NCBI GenBank assembly: GCA_031472005.1
Contig: PZJY01000004.1
Location: 3,322,556-3,386,555 of the forward strand
DNA length: 64,000 bases
DNA from: Tetracladium setigerum
Taxonomy: Eukaryota > Ascomycota > Leotiomycetes > Helotiales
Direction of reading: 5' to 3'
Part shown: one piece after another, positions 24,468 through 36,800 of the stretch
Position numbering within the stretch: the stretch's first letter is position 1
Layout: each line of letters opens with the position of its first letter
Program-made: the position numbers and the translations under genes
The notes under the pieces: generated by a model
Told to the model about the DNA's origin: nothing
The model's input: only the letters and a program-made list of their open reading frames with translations
Database searches by the model: none

Positions 24468-25274
24468 ATGGAACGCACATACTTGGCATTTCAACACGAT
24501 GCACATCAGAAATCACTAAAAGTCAAAATTACGGCAGTGAAGTCATTTGCAGCACTCAGTGAACTCGACAAGAGTCTTTACAAGCAGGGAAATGACCAAG
24601 ATATGGCTGTGGTGACAAACTCAACTATCTTCCATCCGCAGGGCGGCGGCCAACCATCCGATGTTGGGACAATGGAAACTTTGGACGCGAGATTCAAGGT
24701 CCAGATGGTACGGATGAGCAACACTACAGAGGGTGAAGTCCTTCATTTTGGGCGCTTTGAAAATCTGTCACGCGTTTTCCGGACTGGAGAAACAGCCACG
24801 CAGGAATTTGATGTGAAACAACGTGTTTTGAATTCGCGTTATCACACTGCCGGTCATGTCCTTGGATCTGCAGTGCGAAGTCTTCTGGAGGAACAAGTTG
24901 AGAACTTTGATGAGTTGAAGGCTTCGCACTTCCCTGACTCAGCGTCGTGTGAATTCCTTGGTGTGATTGATGGAAAGTGGAAAGACCAAATACAGCAGAA
25001 AGTGAATGACTACATCGCCAAAGACATGCCAGTCGAGATTGATTGGTGGAATGAAGATGACTTTAAGGCTAATGGACTCGATCGTTTGATACCTGATCGC
25101 AAGGCTATGGGAATGACGGAGGATGAATTATTTCGTGTTGTAAAGATAATTGGTGCGGAAGTATATCCATGTGGCGGAACGCATGTTGATAGTACGAAAC
25201 TTTGTGGGCAAACAAATGTCAAGAAGATCAGTCGCTCAAAGGGTACTAGTAGAGTTAGTTATATCCTCCCTTAG
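24468..25274 (+). CDS. AlaX-type alanyl-tRNA editing protein
   Basis: A single exon of 268 residues with an ATG start. It has the stand-alone form of the AlaRS editing module: an N-terminal beta-barrel part with FHPQGGGQPSDVG (about 55-67), and the zinc/active-site motifs HTAGH (from residue 126) and CGGTH (Cys 235). These proteins hydrolyse Ser-tRNA(Ala) or related mischarged tRNAs in trans, guarding translation accuracy in the cytosol. Length fits the AlaX-M/L group without the C-terminal extension. There is no targeting peptide. The neighbours are unrelated in function. Confidence 0.88.
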   Translation: MERTYLAFQHDAHQKSLKVKITAVKSFAALSELDKSLYKQGNDQDMAVVTNSTIFHPQGGGQPSDVGTMETLDARFKVQMVRMSNTTEGEVLHFGRFENLSRVFRTGETATQEFDVKQRVLNSRYHTAGHVLGSAVRSLLEEQVENFDELKASHFPDSASCEFLGVIDGKWKDQIQQKVNDYIAKDMPVEIDWWNEDDFKANGLDRLIPDRKAMGMTEDELFRVVKIIGAEVYPCGGTHVDSTKLCGQTNVKKISRSKGTSRVSYILP

Positions 25275-26620
25275 AGAGATTAGGTAGATTCAATAGAAGA
25301 GTTAAACTAAGATCTGTTCTATGGATCTCTAGAATGCTATACATCCAAGGCTGAGGAGAATAGAGCAAGTGCTGCCGACCGAGTTTCGAGATTTCATCGT
25401 CTCGAATTTCGCGAGCAGAGTCGAAAACTATTTGATTTTGTACGCCAGTCATAAATCATCTTGCGCTGTATTATAAAGCATGATAAATTTTCGAAGAGAA
25501 AACAAAGCAAAGGACACATGTCACTACTTACTCACACCACATCTTGCACTTCAAACCTACTCCTACTGGGCTCAGTGGGCGGAAGTTCCAGCGAATTTTT
25601 TGATATTTGTATTAATATCAGGTGTAACCTGGGAGGTAAAAGCAATAGCGATCATATTCTAAGCCGGATTTTGCAAACACTTTCTGAAAATAATATTTCT
25701 CTTTTCTTTCATAGATGTTCAAGTGCAGGGAACCGCTTACGTAGCAACATATAGCTTTGCTCAGACAAATTATTTCTTCCCAATACATCGAGTGCTTATC
25801 TTTGCGATAATCTGCGCGAATTGTTCATTCAAACATACCAAATGCATGGATCTAAGTCCTCACACATGTAATAGCTGCTACCAACTGTTCCGTACCTTCG
25901 ACAACTCAACGATCGGATGTGGGTAAGCATTCTAATATGCCTCGTACGGAGATGAAAGGGTGCTTTCAAAGGGATCTGCCTGGATTGTAGAGGAAAAATG
26001 GTCGAGCCTGGAGGGAAGAATCCGTTTTGGGTAATACCTTCGACCAGTCTCCGGACTCGGAAATCAAGATATTCCGCCCGTTTATCGTTCTCTTTAGTTT
26101 CCCGTGTGGAGAAATTTACTAGTTCAAAAATCTAATTGATTGGGAAACTCTTCGCATCTTTTATGATCTTCTCCAGCTCGCGTAAGGCCGCGTTGCGACG
26201 AATCTTGAGGGCGTCGAATATGCGGTGGCACTATAATGGCGACTTGACATAGAGTCATATAAATCTGGATATCGAGGTAGATGTAAATATCTCCAGTGCA
26301 AGTAAGAACCTAGTTACTAGCTCTTGAATACTGGGATCTAGTGCCCCGGATATGACTATTCGCGGTAGAGGAGACGTATGGAAAAGGAAATGGGAACTGC
26401 AATCAATTGAGATAGTTACATTGACTCCGAAATCTATATTTGTATTACAAACCACTCCTTAAATGGATCATTCCCCTGCTTACAAAGTCTACGATAGGCA
26501 CCAACTATGGACTCCTACGAAATTTCTTTCAAGATCCAGAGCGTTTCCGAGAATTCTCTGGGAAGGACTATCTTACGAAAATTCTTTTGCAGTCCACGAA
26601 TGATCTTCACACACTGCGAA
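25275..26620. other. Intergenic region
   Basis: About 1.35 kb between convergent genes. Open frames are short, AT-rich and unsupported; no RNA gene was recognised. Confidence 0.4.
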
Positions 26621-27555
26621 TTAATCATAGGCGAGCATGACATCCCTTCCCAAGTTGAGCTCCACCTCGCCAATAGTGAAATTATTGGTTAAGGTCGCGA
26701 TCCGGCCGACGATCTTGGAGAAGTCCGGGTTTAAGAGTGCCTTAAATAGAGCAATGTCGTGTAAGAAGTCCTCGCGAGAGGGGCTAGCGTGGAGGTTGAT
26801 CGCCTTCTTTGATGCAACCAAGCCTGATCGTGGGAAGGTAGAGAGGCGTGAGGTGAGTTTATCGATATGTGCGTACATCGCCGTGCTAGAGTCGAAGGCT
26901 TTGTTGATCCAACCAATCCTCTCTGCCTCCTTTGCAGTGACGTCTTGAGAGCTAAGGATATACTCCATTGCAAGCCCCCGTCCGATCAATCGAGGCAGGT
27001 GCTGGCATGTCCCAGCCACCGGGAAATTCCCGAAGCCGGTCTCAGTCTCCCCTATCAACACATCCTTCTTGACTGCGAAGCGCATGTCCAAAGCTAACAA
27101 GAGCTCGTGTCCCGCGTTACGGGCCCTTCCCTCTACGGCACCGATGGTGACCTGAGATAAATTTGTGATATTCATCATAAGCATCGCATAATCTTCTGTG
27201 AAATTCTCTGGATGGGAGCATTAGCGACGAGATATTGAAAATATTTTCCGGATATATACTTGCCAATCGCAAAGACTGCAGGATCAAAATGATTACAGAA
27301 AAACCTCGGGACATCACTTTTGAAGATGACTACCTTAGTCTCGTTGTCTTCCTGAAGTCGTCGGACGATGTCCGTCATCCCGACATGCATGTCCTGGCTC
27401 CAGGCATTGACCGTCGATATGGGATTGTGCAAAGTGATCTCTAGGATGTTATTATGCTGAAAGGTCTTGAGTCCTGCATATTCCGGAAGGTCCAGTGCGA
27501 GCGCGCTCGAGAGTAGCCCGGCTAGGGCTTGGATTGCAAGCCATGGTAAAGGCAT
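26621..27555 (-). CDS. Enoyl-CoA hydratase/isomerase-family protein with signal peptide
   Basis: Exons 27555..27264 and 27207..26621, total 292 residues. The first 20 residues (MPLPWLAIQALAGLLSSAL) look like a signal peptide or signal anchor, which is unusual for a crotonase; a group of fungal crotonase-like proteins shares it. The core contains GAVEGRARNAGHELLLALDM, the region that builds the oxyanion hole and CoA pocket, preceded by FDPAVFAI. The two parts lie in different frames. A 56-nt intron starting GCAAGT and ending CCAG joins them in phase 1, giving AVFAIENFTEDYAMLMMNIT across the junction. This would be a GC-AG intron. The canonical catalytic Glu pair is not evident, so the reaction is open; the name describes the fold only. 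Confidence 0.8.
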
Positions 27556-28895
27556 TTAAATTGATGATGGCTGGGGAGTTGTGGTGAATTTTAGATGTCT
27601 CGAAGAAAATATAACAGAGATGTGAATTATTATGGAGGTGTCTTTTAGTTACCATAAGCCCGCCATTGTTATTTGTATATTTCTTCGACTAAAACCTTGC
27701 ATGTAACATCCTTACCAGAACATTTGTCAGATAGAAAGTCCTAATCACGCTAAATTTAAGTTTGAAGTGGATACACGTGTAATATTCTCTTGAAAAGGCT
27801 TTGTAAAAGTCATTTATATAGTTGATTGGTCATATTATGCAAAAAATGTTGTGTCTTTCGGCTATAAATCATCGTGACTAAGTAAACTCCGAAGGAGCGA
27901 ATCCGCGGCTCAAGATCAGGTACGGAGGACGAGGTCAGAATTCATAAGAATGCCAGGAACTTGGCAGCGGAGGGTAGGGTATCGGGGGTTATAAATCGGA
28001 AGGTCTAATTACTCCTATTTAAGAAGGAAAATACTACTAACCCTAGACTAATGAACCCTCTATTTCTCTTTTTAAATTTTTCTTATACTCATTACCACTA
28101 CCTAGAGCTATTATAATATCTAATTGTCCCAATTCAAGCTTGTATCTTCTCTTGCTTTAAGTCTTTTTGATACCTCTGCTAAAATTACTAAAACTTATTC
28201 TAAGAAGTAATTGGTCCTTTTAACGTTGCAGCTCTGGTTATAAAGAATTAATAAGGCTCCATCATATTAAGTTTAAGAAAGTCAATCAGCTGTAGCATAA
28301 TGTGTATATTACAGTACAATTGCAATGACAAGCACAGACATTTGAGCTAAGACGTGAGCTGTAATAATTTGGATGGATTTGCAAGCGAGTGCACTAGTAA
28401 GCGATCCTTGACAAGCCCTGCAAGAAGGAAGGAAACTCTAATGATAGTCTAGGCCGCAACCTGCTTTGATTTCAAAGCACGACTTTTCTATCTTTATCCA
28501 ACTAAAATGGTAAAGCCGATGGCCAAGATACTGTCTGTTATTATCAATTAAGCCTATATTTGTAATTGAGACAGCTATCTCTCTATAGGAAAGCAATGAG
28601 CTTAGCATCCGTTCCGGGTTTATAGCGTGCTGGACGGAAATCAATATGTCATCGAGGGAGTCTATATTGCTGATTAATGCTACAATCTTCACTTAATTGC
28701 TCTGAAGATGATAGCTTAAAAGTACTTTACTACATTTACGGGTGGGTGTCTGGGAAGGTAGATTAACAGACTTACGACTGGGTTGCACTGGGTCCTTTTC
28801 TTTCTATCTTCATTCTAAATTCACGGTCACATCTCAACTCCAAGATCAGTCCTCACAGGCTTCTTATTGTCAACAGTTTCTCATTTCCCGCTTAG
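27556..28895. other. Gene-free, partly TA-rich region
   Basis: No intact gene is visible. From about 28000 to 28350 the sequence is strongly AT-rich with many TA steps and very few CG, unlike the flanking genes. This is compatible with an old sequence degraded by C-to-T mutation. Confidence 0.45.
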
Positions 28896-29160
28896 ATGGC
28901 TTCTACTAGCAAGCTTAATATCCACCTCTAAAGTGCTAGCACAGCCAGTGTTATCAAGGCTATTATCCTGATAGAAGAGCTAGGTTTGCCCTACCGGGTA
29001 ACTAACATCAATACCTTGAACAACACCCAGATGGAGCCGTAGTTTTTGAAAATCAACCACAATGGTCAGATCCCTGCACTCATCTGCACTTTCGACGAAG
29101 GCAAGCAGATTCGCATCTTCGAATGCTTTGTAAATAAGACACGCCGTTTGCATCACAACC
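28896..29160 (+). pseudogene. Glutathione S-transferase N-terminal pseudogene
   Basis: One forward frame from the ATG at 28896 reads as a GST thioredoxin-fold domain (KAIILIEELGLPYRV, then FLKINHNGQIPALI), but carries TAA at 28929..28931 and TAG at 29040..29042. In homologs the second stop position is Trp (P-W-F-L-K-I-N), so TGG to TAG is a G-to-A change. After residues equivalent to FES the similarity fades, and the C-terminal helical domain is not recognisable. The remnant sits beside TA-rich DNA. The pattern suggests mutational decay of a duplicated gene, possibly by RIP. Confidence 0.72.
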
Positions 29161-29868
29161 TTGCGCGTGTGTTAGCAGATACAAAACCGGAAGTGCCAAG
29201 GTTGTAAGATACGGCGCAGTCGTTGATACTCAAAAAGACGCTGGCGATGGAATCCTTGGAGCTCCATTGAGCAATATGCGACCTTGAGTACTTGGGCATA
29301 AAGCAGTACGAGACTTGGTCAAAGAAGCTAGGAATGTAATTGGAGCGATTAACTGCCTCGGAAATGGTAACTCCACCGAGCGCAAAATTCTACGTAAATG
29401 CCATATTGAATCTGCTCTGCCTGGCCAATCCTTTTTATTCCTCATTGATACTAATTATAGCTCTGCATGAGCACACTAGGGTCCATGCGAGTTTGGGTTA
29501 AATAGAGGGCCAGACAATTAATCATTCCTCAATCGAATGCAGCAAGTCGCAGAACTTAATTTCTCGTGTGTTTATTCGTTCTTTGTTGCTTGCGAGTTGA
29601 TTTCTTGTAGGTTTAGCTGCTCAGTGTCCGAAGCTGAACTCTTGACCAGAATTGACGGTAAGTCTCGTTAATTGAACATTTAGGGTCAGAAATGCTCAGT
29701 AGGAAATGTTCCAAATAGAAAGAGTTCCAGTAGCTGGAAAACACAGAATAATTATTATGGGAATCGATATGCGTGACATTCACTTAAACAGACAAATGCA
29801 TTGAGTTCTTCGCTGAAGGACGTATCTGATTGGTCTATAATGTATCAGACTTTCGAGCCAGTCCAAGT
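29161..29868. other. Region without a supported gene
   Basis: Probably includes the unrecognisable remainder of the GST pseudogene and the 3' flank of the reductase. Open frames here are short and non-homologous by inspection. Confidence 0.4.
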
Positions 29869-30896
29869 TCATTCCTGAGGGTCAAGAACAAGCTTAACCC
29901 CACTGACCCCCTTTTCCAGCAACCCAAGTGCCGTACTCACGCCCTTTAGACCACCGTCCACTTTTTGAATCGGCAACGGGATAATCCTCCCACTGGCCAC
30001 ACCTTCGGTAAGGTACTCATGGAATGCCCATTCCGCCAATCCCTTATTCTTCTCCTCAAAGAGCGAAGCTGACCAGGATTCAAAAACTCGTATGACATTC
30101 GCAGGAAGGGTTTCTGGACCACCAAAAGTGGGCAGTGTTACATGAAGCTCCCCTCCCCTTGTGCAACAACTACTTGTCCTGTGATTGCCGTAGAGGTCGG
30201 AAGAGAGATTGTATCGAAGACTAGATCGTATGGACCTTCTGCAACGAGAGCTTCGATGACAGCGTCTTTGCCTTGCGTATGATCGATGATTTTGGCCGCT
30301 CCGAGCTTCGACACAATAGCGGTGTTCTTCGGCGAAGACGTAGTAATCGCCGTGTATCCAGCCTGAGTAACATATTGGACAGCAAGAGATCCAACACTAG
30401 ATGATCCACCATAAACCAAGACCTTCTTATCTTTCACTGTGACGGAGCCTTTCAGACTAGGCTTGTCGAGCCCAAGACGGCCAGTAAAGATTCCCACGAC
30501 AGTAGGAAGGTTTCCAGTCAAACTCGCCATAACATTTACATCGACACTTGAAGCAACCCTACTTGTCAGACTTTCGTTGACAACAACATATCGTTGAAAT
30601 GACCCGTATTGGTTTCCAATGGCTCCGAGCTTCTTTACAGCAGCAACTTTGTCACCAACTTTAAAATGGGTAACTCCGGGTCCAACAGACTGAACAGTAC
30701 CACCGAATGAAGAACCAATGATTGCTGGATATTCTAGTGGGAAAACAGCATGTTTTGCTATCTTGTATTCGATGGGGTTGAATGCGATGACTTCATTTTT
30801 AATAACGAGTTCTCCAGGCCCAGGAGTGTAGATTTCAACTTCTTGGATGACCAGCGGAGCTGTCGCCGCGGGAATGATTGCTGCGAGGTTCGACAT
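29869..30896 (-). CDS. Medium-chain reductase (MDR), enoyl/quinone reductase-like
   Basis: A single exon starting at the ATG at 30896; about 342 residues when one missing base is allowed for. The GroES-like N-domain contains EYPAIIGSSFGGTVQSVGPG, followed by a Rossmann NADPH site, VLVYGGSSSVGSLAVQYV. Structural zinc Cys residues are lacking, as in enoyl reductase and quinone reductase-like MDR proteins. The frame stops at 30138 after VVVAQGEGSFM. The next frame continues with family-like C-terminal sequence (ELHVTLPTFGGPETLPANV) to TGA at 29869..29871. One extra G in either of the paired runs (plus-strand C at 30150..30153 or 30155..30158) joins the parts. The substrate is unknown; such genes are often stand-alone or lie near secondary-metabolism genes, none of which is visible here. 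Confidence 0.82.
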
Positions 30897-31830
30897 GATT
30901 GTGATTTAACGGAAGAGAGGTAGTTATGAAAGATATGCTTAGTGTTGGTCAAAGACTTTTGGAATGCCTGCCCAGCGGAATGTCAAATCTTAGGGAGAGC
31001 GCACATAACCTTATAATGTATGTGTACAACCGACTGGCGGTCTCTACCGCTCATCCTTCGGTGTTAACAATAGAGTATATTTCGCCAGAACTCAAAATGA
31101 TTGCAAATGATGTGGCGTTTTATTAGTAAAATAGACGAGCATGTGATATCATACAATGCCTTAAATTTCAATTTTCGGAGTTAAATTGGTAAGCGATTAT
31201 ATTAACTGCAACGACGATATTAAAGTCACTCCATTGATTGGTAAGACTTCTCTCTTGGCTGCCAATACACTAGTAGTTGATTATACCCTTCCTTAAATTT
31301 TTTTTATAAACTCACCAGAAGAGCAGATTCAATATCTGTTCTATAGATCCCTGGACAGATAGACCGGCAAAACGAACTGCCTGTGTGTTTGCATACTGAG
31401 TCCTTGCATTTGTAAAGAAATGATTTCCGCTTTGAATATAGTTGTATAGCAGGTCAAAATACTTGTGCAACATCCGCGTGATTCAACATTTGCTATTCTA
31501 GATTCTGGACGCGGTAATCTCGAGCTTGCCTTTCTCGACTTGCCAAGGGAAACCAAGAAAGCTAAGAGAACGCCCTGCCACCCTCTTTCTGTCTCGGGCA
31601 TTCCAGAGGTGCTGCTACACATGATTCAAGGTATGGAACGCAGCCCGTATAATGGATAATGATTGTGATATCGACAGAAGTTAGTCCTAGAATCTAGATT
31701 TTATCCAATCCGAGACCTGACACCCTAGCCTTGAGGGCGGCGCGAGCAACAATAATTATACAACACAGGAAAAATTCAACATCAACGCTAAAATGTGTTC
31801 ACAAAAACCAATTCCAGAAAGACACTAAAC
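30897..31830. other. Intergenic region
   Basis: Contains the reductase promoter on its left and the end of the CFEM-like gene on its right. No coding region was found. Confidence 0.45.
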
Positions 31831-32839
31831 TCAGTACCGCCCATATATGTGGTTCTCAGGCCTCGACGAAATTGGCCTCCTTTGGACCCCCATGCGACTC
31901 CCACCGCCAGCTGCGTCCCTCGCGTCCCTCTTCTTCACATGAACCATTTGCCAATACGCAAACGAGGCTCCCACGATAGCGACTAGGAGAGAAAGTACAC
32001 CAACAATAATACCAATCAATTCCGCCTTGCTCAAATTGTTTGAATTCGGAGACGTAGGCTGCGATGTCGGTGGAACTGCTGCCGTGGGAGTTGAAGATGG
32101 TGTAAAATTGGGTGAGTAAGACGTTTCAGTGAATGGTCGAGTGCTAACAGTGGAAGTGGACGAAGGAATGGTTTGAGTCTGTTGCGATATCAAGGAAGGT
32201 GAGGTCGAGGTTGGAGGAGATGTCGTCGTCGCCGGCTGGATACCCTTCCCTGCGCACACAACGAATCAACCTCAGTCCACATTACAAGAGGAACATCGCA
32301 ATCCCTGTCGTCGCAACGAAAAGCGCAAACGCAATCTCGAATTTCCTTCCGAAAAAGCTCGCTTGCGGCGAGTACGAATCGTTGCGATAGACCGTTACAT
32401 ATTGCGTGATGTAGGAGGTCGCAGCAATGGTGAAGCCGGAGCACGAACCTGTTGGCGCGAGAATCGTCGGCTCGATGATGCTCGTGTATCCCTTTCCCGA
32501 GCAGTAGGCTGTCAGAATCGAGGTTGCAGACTGTTGATCTTGGATTGCAGAGCACGTTGCAAATGCTATCGAATTTATCTTGGGAATGGCTGCTCCCAAA
32601 GTATCAGGGCGACAGATACACGCGTTTGTCTTGCACCCAAATTGGTAGTGGATTCCGTAGTTGCCGAAGCAACTCTGAAGACATGATTTGAGGTCCTGCC
32701 AAATGGCGATCGTAGTGAAGTCCACCAGGTCTGGATTGATGGCTTGACCCGCTGCGCAAATGGCAAGAGCCGCCGCGACTAGAAATGTACAATTCCAGCT
32801 ATTTGAAGTGTGTCGACGCGTTGAAAGAAGTCGGACCAT
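31831..32839 (-). CDS. CFEM-like cell-surface protein with one membrane span
   Basis: Two parts on the minus strand. The first (from ATG at 32839) has a signal peptide and a Cys-rich domain with CLQSC, CKTNACIC and further single Cys residues, resembling CFEM domains that bind haem or mediate surface contact. The second (to 31831) is Ser/Thr/Pro-rich, then has one transmembrane helix (ELIGIIVGVLSLLVAIVGA) and a basic cytosolic tail. The two lie in different frames. A phase-0 intron from 32398 (GTAACG) to 32236 (TATCCAG) would join ...YITQY to PATTTSPP, giving about 281 residues, but other donors are possible. The layout (Cys-rich exterior, mucin-like stalk, one helix) is typical of fungal wall-associated sensors. 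The aspartate usual in haem-binding CFEM domains is not clearly placed. Confidence 0.65.
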
Positions 32840-33470
32840 TTTCAATAGATGGGTTAAGATGTGTGGGAGTGGTAGGACGAAAGAAAGGAAAGTTGTGAAG
32901 TGTTGAGGGAAAGCTACGATCCACAGGATTTTTGGACCATGAAAGAGATGAAAGAGGGGGAAGAAAGAACCTCAGCTATGAGGTTCTTCGTAGAGGGTCT
33001 GGCAAAACATAAAGTCTGGGTTGCCTGGGGGCTGATTGTGACTTGTTCAGCGCGACGCCCAAGCTGCAGCCATTCGCAATATCAATAAAACTTCGTCGGG
33101 AAGCGAGATAACCATTGGACCTTGCATGGCTCAATGTCTCACACAACGCCATCAATCCTCACAGCCTCATTTTCCTGACCACTTTAGGAAAAAGCAATCA
33201 TAAAAAAGCCTGAGAAACAGAAGATAAAACAGGAAGCGGGGAATTAATGAGAGTATAAGAATAGGAGACAGTTCCGGTAGAATTCTCAGATTATGTTGGA
33301 AATCGTTATGGCTGCGAGGGAACTCTCAAGCAATCACGTGATCACGACTGTATATTAATATAGATCTACGGAGTAGACAAATTAGATCTAAGCAAGTAAC
33401 AATATAGTTAAGAAGATGGAGATTCACAGATTTCCTTGCTGCAGCGACAGTTGAAGGAGGGAGGGAGATC
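32840..33470. other. Intergenic region
   Basis: Promoter side of the CFEM-like gene; no gene was seen. Confidence 0.4.
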
Positions 33471-33521
33471 GACCTAGGACGATCAGATCTTGACAACCGA
33501 CGAGAAAACCGCGAAAGGTTT
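33471..33521 (+). repeat. Dispersed 51-bp repeat, copy A
   Basis: Aligns without gaps to 43036..43086, with about seven mismatches in 51 positions. Shared core words include GACCTAGGA, GATCAGATCT and AACCGCGAAA. Flanking sequence on both sides does not match, so only this short block is conserved. It could be the end of a degraded transposon or a MITE fragment. Confidence 0.6.
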
Positions 33522-33877
33522 GGGTACGTCTGAGATTGGGTTCAGTTTCTAATAGTAATCTGCTACATTATCTTCTCCCTATCCGGTCTTCCATGACTAG
33601 AACTTGCCAGATCGCGATTAATCACATAGTAGAGTGCTCACGACGTTAGCGTAAATATTCTGACATCTAATCATCTCGTCCACCGACCACAACCTTTATA
33701 TAAATGATGAAAAGTCAACACGATGCATGGCCAACCAAAAAGTCCAATTCTAATTGAAGCATTCAAGATTGAAGCTCCCAAGAGAGAAAGCTCCTCGAAC
33801 AGTTATTCTTGACCGATATTGGGCGCTGCAACAATGTCCTCTCGGCCGTCCATCTCTCTCCACTTCGATATATCACA

Positions 33878-36800
33878 CTAGTGATCATCCCCAGAAACAA
33901 TACTCGGCTCCCCCGGCTTCGCCGCAGGTTTGCAATATGAGCTAAAGTCGCAATATGGCGGCTCGGCCCCCTGTGGTGTCGAATCATCCCGATAAATCGC
34001 CTCGAACTCCGAGCAACGGAGGAACCTATTTTCACCTATCTGGATACACTGATTATCATTCCGACGTCGTCGATCGACTCCTTGCAGATATATTGGGCCG
34101 CGGACCTTTTGCAGGCTGGTTTCGTAGGAGATGCGGCCGCAGTTGACGTCGACTGGAGGAGTTGTTAGTGTGGGGAAGCGGGGATGGAGTATGGAGGATG
34201 GGGTAGGGAGAGTGGAGAAGGAATTACCTCGGAATGACCACGTGTTGCCGTTGGGGTCCCGAACGTTGGTGAAAGTGTAGTATGTTCTGTCTGATGCGAG
34301 ATACCCACCGGCCCCAAGGAAGAACAGATATTGCGTGCTATGCGACTTTAGTGTTTGTGTAAATCAGCACGTGGTGTAACTTGAATTTACCTTGAATAGA
34401 TCTGTATTTGTGTGACGTCTCCTGTGACGGGGTTGTTCACCATGCTATGTAAAGATTAGAATCTCGGCTGCTTTGAATGGATTTAGGAGTGGATTATGAG
34501 ACATACAAGCAGCGGGCAGTAACGTAGACTGAACTTGGACCTTGCGGTTCTGATACAGGAGGCTCTGATGGAGGATCTGAAGGGGGTTGGGGTGGTGGGA
34601 TCGGATCCAAAGTACACGGGCATCCAAAGTAATTATGAAAGCATACTGAGCTCCCACTTGGGGTGATGCCTCCATAACAACCATCTTGAGAACACCTTCG
34701 TTGGCCTCCGCATGTTGTCTATTTGTACCGAAAATTAGCCCAAGGAATCGGAAACGTGAGAGTAAAGATAAACCTACCGAAGTTGCAAGGCATGGGCAAC
34801 CTGGGAAATTTCCTCTGCAAGTTGGAGGTCCCTGGGTTGTCAAAAAGGCTCCATTGCAGCCATTCAAGTCGCAATTTTGGGGGACACCACATGTTTTCTA
34901 GCACGGCGATTAGTAACAGTCACCCACAATTGTCCTAACAGGAATGAACTTACCGCAACTGCTTTGCAACCGCAGCCTTTGAAGTTGCCTTGACAGCGCG
35001 CTACGCCATTTGAATCGTACGTGCCTGCACAACCGTTCAGATCGCAGTTCTGGGCTGCTCCGCAAGTTATTGAAGTAGCGATACACTGGCAGCCTTTGAA
35101 GAAGCCCGTACACACTGGGTTCACTTCCAATCCCTCGAAATTGCCCCTGCAGTTGTTTCCGTCACAGCTCTGTGGCCTCCCGCAGGTATTGACGGTGGGT
35201 TGGCATTGGCAGCCTACAAAGTTCTTCGAGCAGTAAGCAAGGCCATTCGATGAATCAAATTTCCCTCGCAACCATTCATGTCACAACTCTGCTGGGCTCC
35301 GCAGGTCTGACCTGTTGCTTGACATTGGCAGCCATAGAAGTTTTTTGTGCAGCGAGGAAATGCCTCGGAGCCCAGAATGCACCTTGGCAATCATTCAAGT
35401 CGCAGCTCTGACGTGCCCCACAAGTATTGGATGTAGCCGTACACTGGCAGTCGATGAAGTTGCCTGTGCATTGCGCAAATGGCGTGGAACTTAAGAACTT
35501 CCCATTACAACCATTCATGTCACAGCTCTGACGAGCTCCACAAGTATTGGACGTAGCTGAGCACCCACAATCAAGGAAATTGGTGGTACATTGAGGGTAG
35601 GGTGCTGAACCCAAGAATTTGCCGTTGCAATTGTTCTTATCACAACTCTGATGTGGACCACAGGTGTTTGATGTAGCGGCACAGTCACAGCCAGCGAAGT
35701 TTCCTGTGCATTCAGCATAGGCAGTAAGACCTGTAAAGGCACCAGCGCAACCATCTTTGTCGCAGCTCTGATGTGCTCCACAAGTATTCTTCGAAGGCTC
35801 GCAATTGCAACCCACGAAGTTGCCCGAACATTGCGGCCATTTAGTGAGTCCCGAGTATTTTCCAGCACAGCCGTTGAGGTCGCAGCTTTTCATCTCTCCG
35901 CAGGTAGTATCAGGATCCGCCGTGCACTCACATCCGACAAAGTTTCCTTTGCACTTGGGATAAGCCGTGAGTCCGTCGAAGGCGCCCGCACAACCGTTCA
36001 GATCGCAACTTTGACGAGGCCCGCATGTATTCGAAGTAGCTTGGCAGTCGCATCCAACGAAGTTGCCGGTGCATTGAGGGTAAACTGAGAGTCCATTGTA
36101 TTTACCAGCACAGCCATTTAAATCGCAACTTTGGCGAGGCCCACAAGTTGCTGGAGTTGTCTTGCAGGGGCAGCCCTTGGATGGTCCCGCTGTACACTGA
36201 GCTAGCACAGACAGGCCATTAAAAGCGCCCGCACAGCCATTTACATCACAGCTCTGAGTAGGTCCACATCCAGTGGGGACTGATGGCATGGAAGAGAAAG
36301 TAATTGCATAATCCAGAACAGTGAGTATGTCGATTGGGCCAATGCCAGGTTTTGATATGGTAGTGACAGTTGGGGTTGATGGCGCGCAGACCTTGGAATT
36401 TACGCAATCTCTGTATGCTGTATACAGATAGACCATGAAGGCCTGTCCTTCCGGGGAGCCAGTAGTGTACTCTTTCCTACTGAGCCAAGCAAGTGGGTCA
36501 ACGGCAGGGCTGAAAATTCCACCTGCTCCGTGGCTCGAAAGGGATTTTCGATTGGCGTCTGCCCAAGTTATGTACTTCTGAGGAAACATGTTTGGATCGT
36601 TCACAGCCATGCGATATGCAACGGCGGAAAGAATTGCAGTGCCGGAAATCTCGCCGAACCAGCTTGTATCATCAAGGTAGTTGCGTAGGAGACCATTCTG
36701 GAGGCCTGACATCATAGCGCCATCGAGAATCTCCTTGATCCAGCCCTTAAGTTGAGCTGCCTGGGATGTCATGCTCGAAGAACCAGACCACTTTTGCAGA

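Noticed and set aside
33754..34146. Plus-strand frames antisense to the C-terminal exon of the Cys-repeat protein
   Set aside because: They overlap a spliced coding exon on the opposite strand whose phases close exactly.
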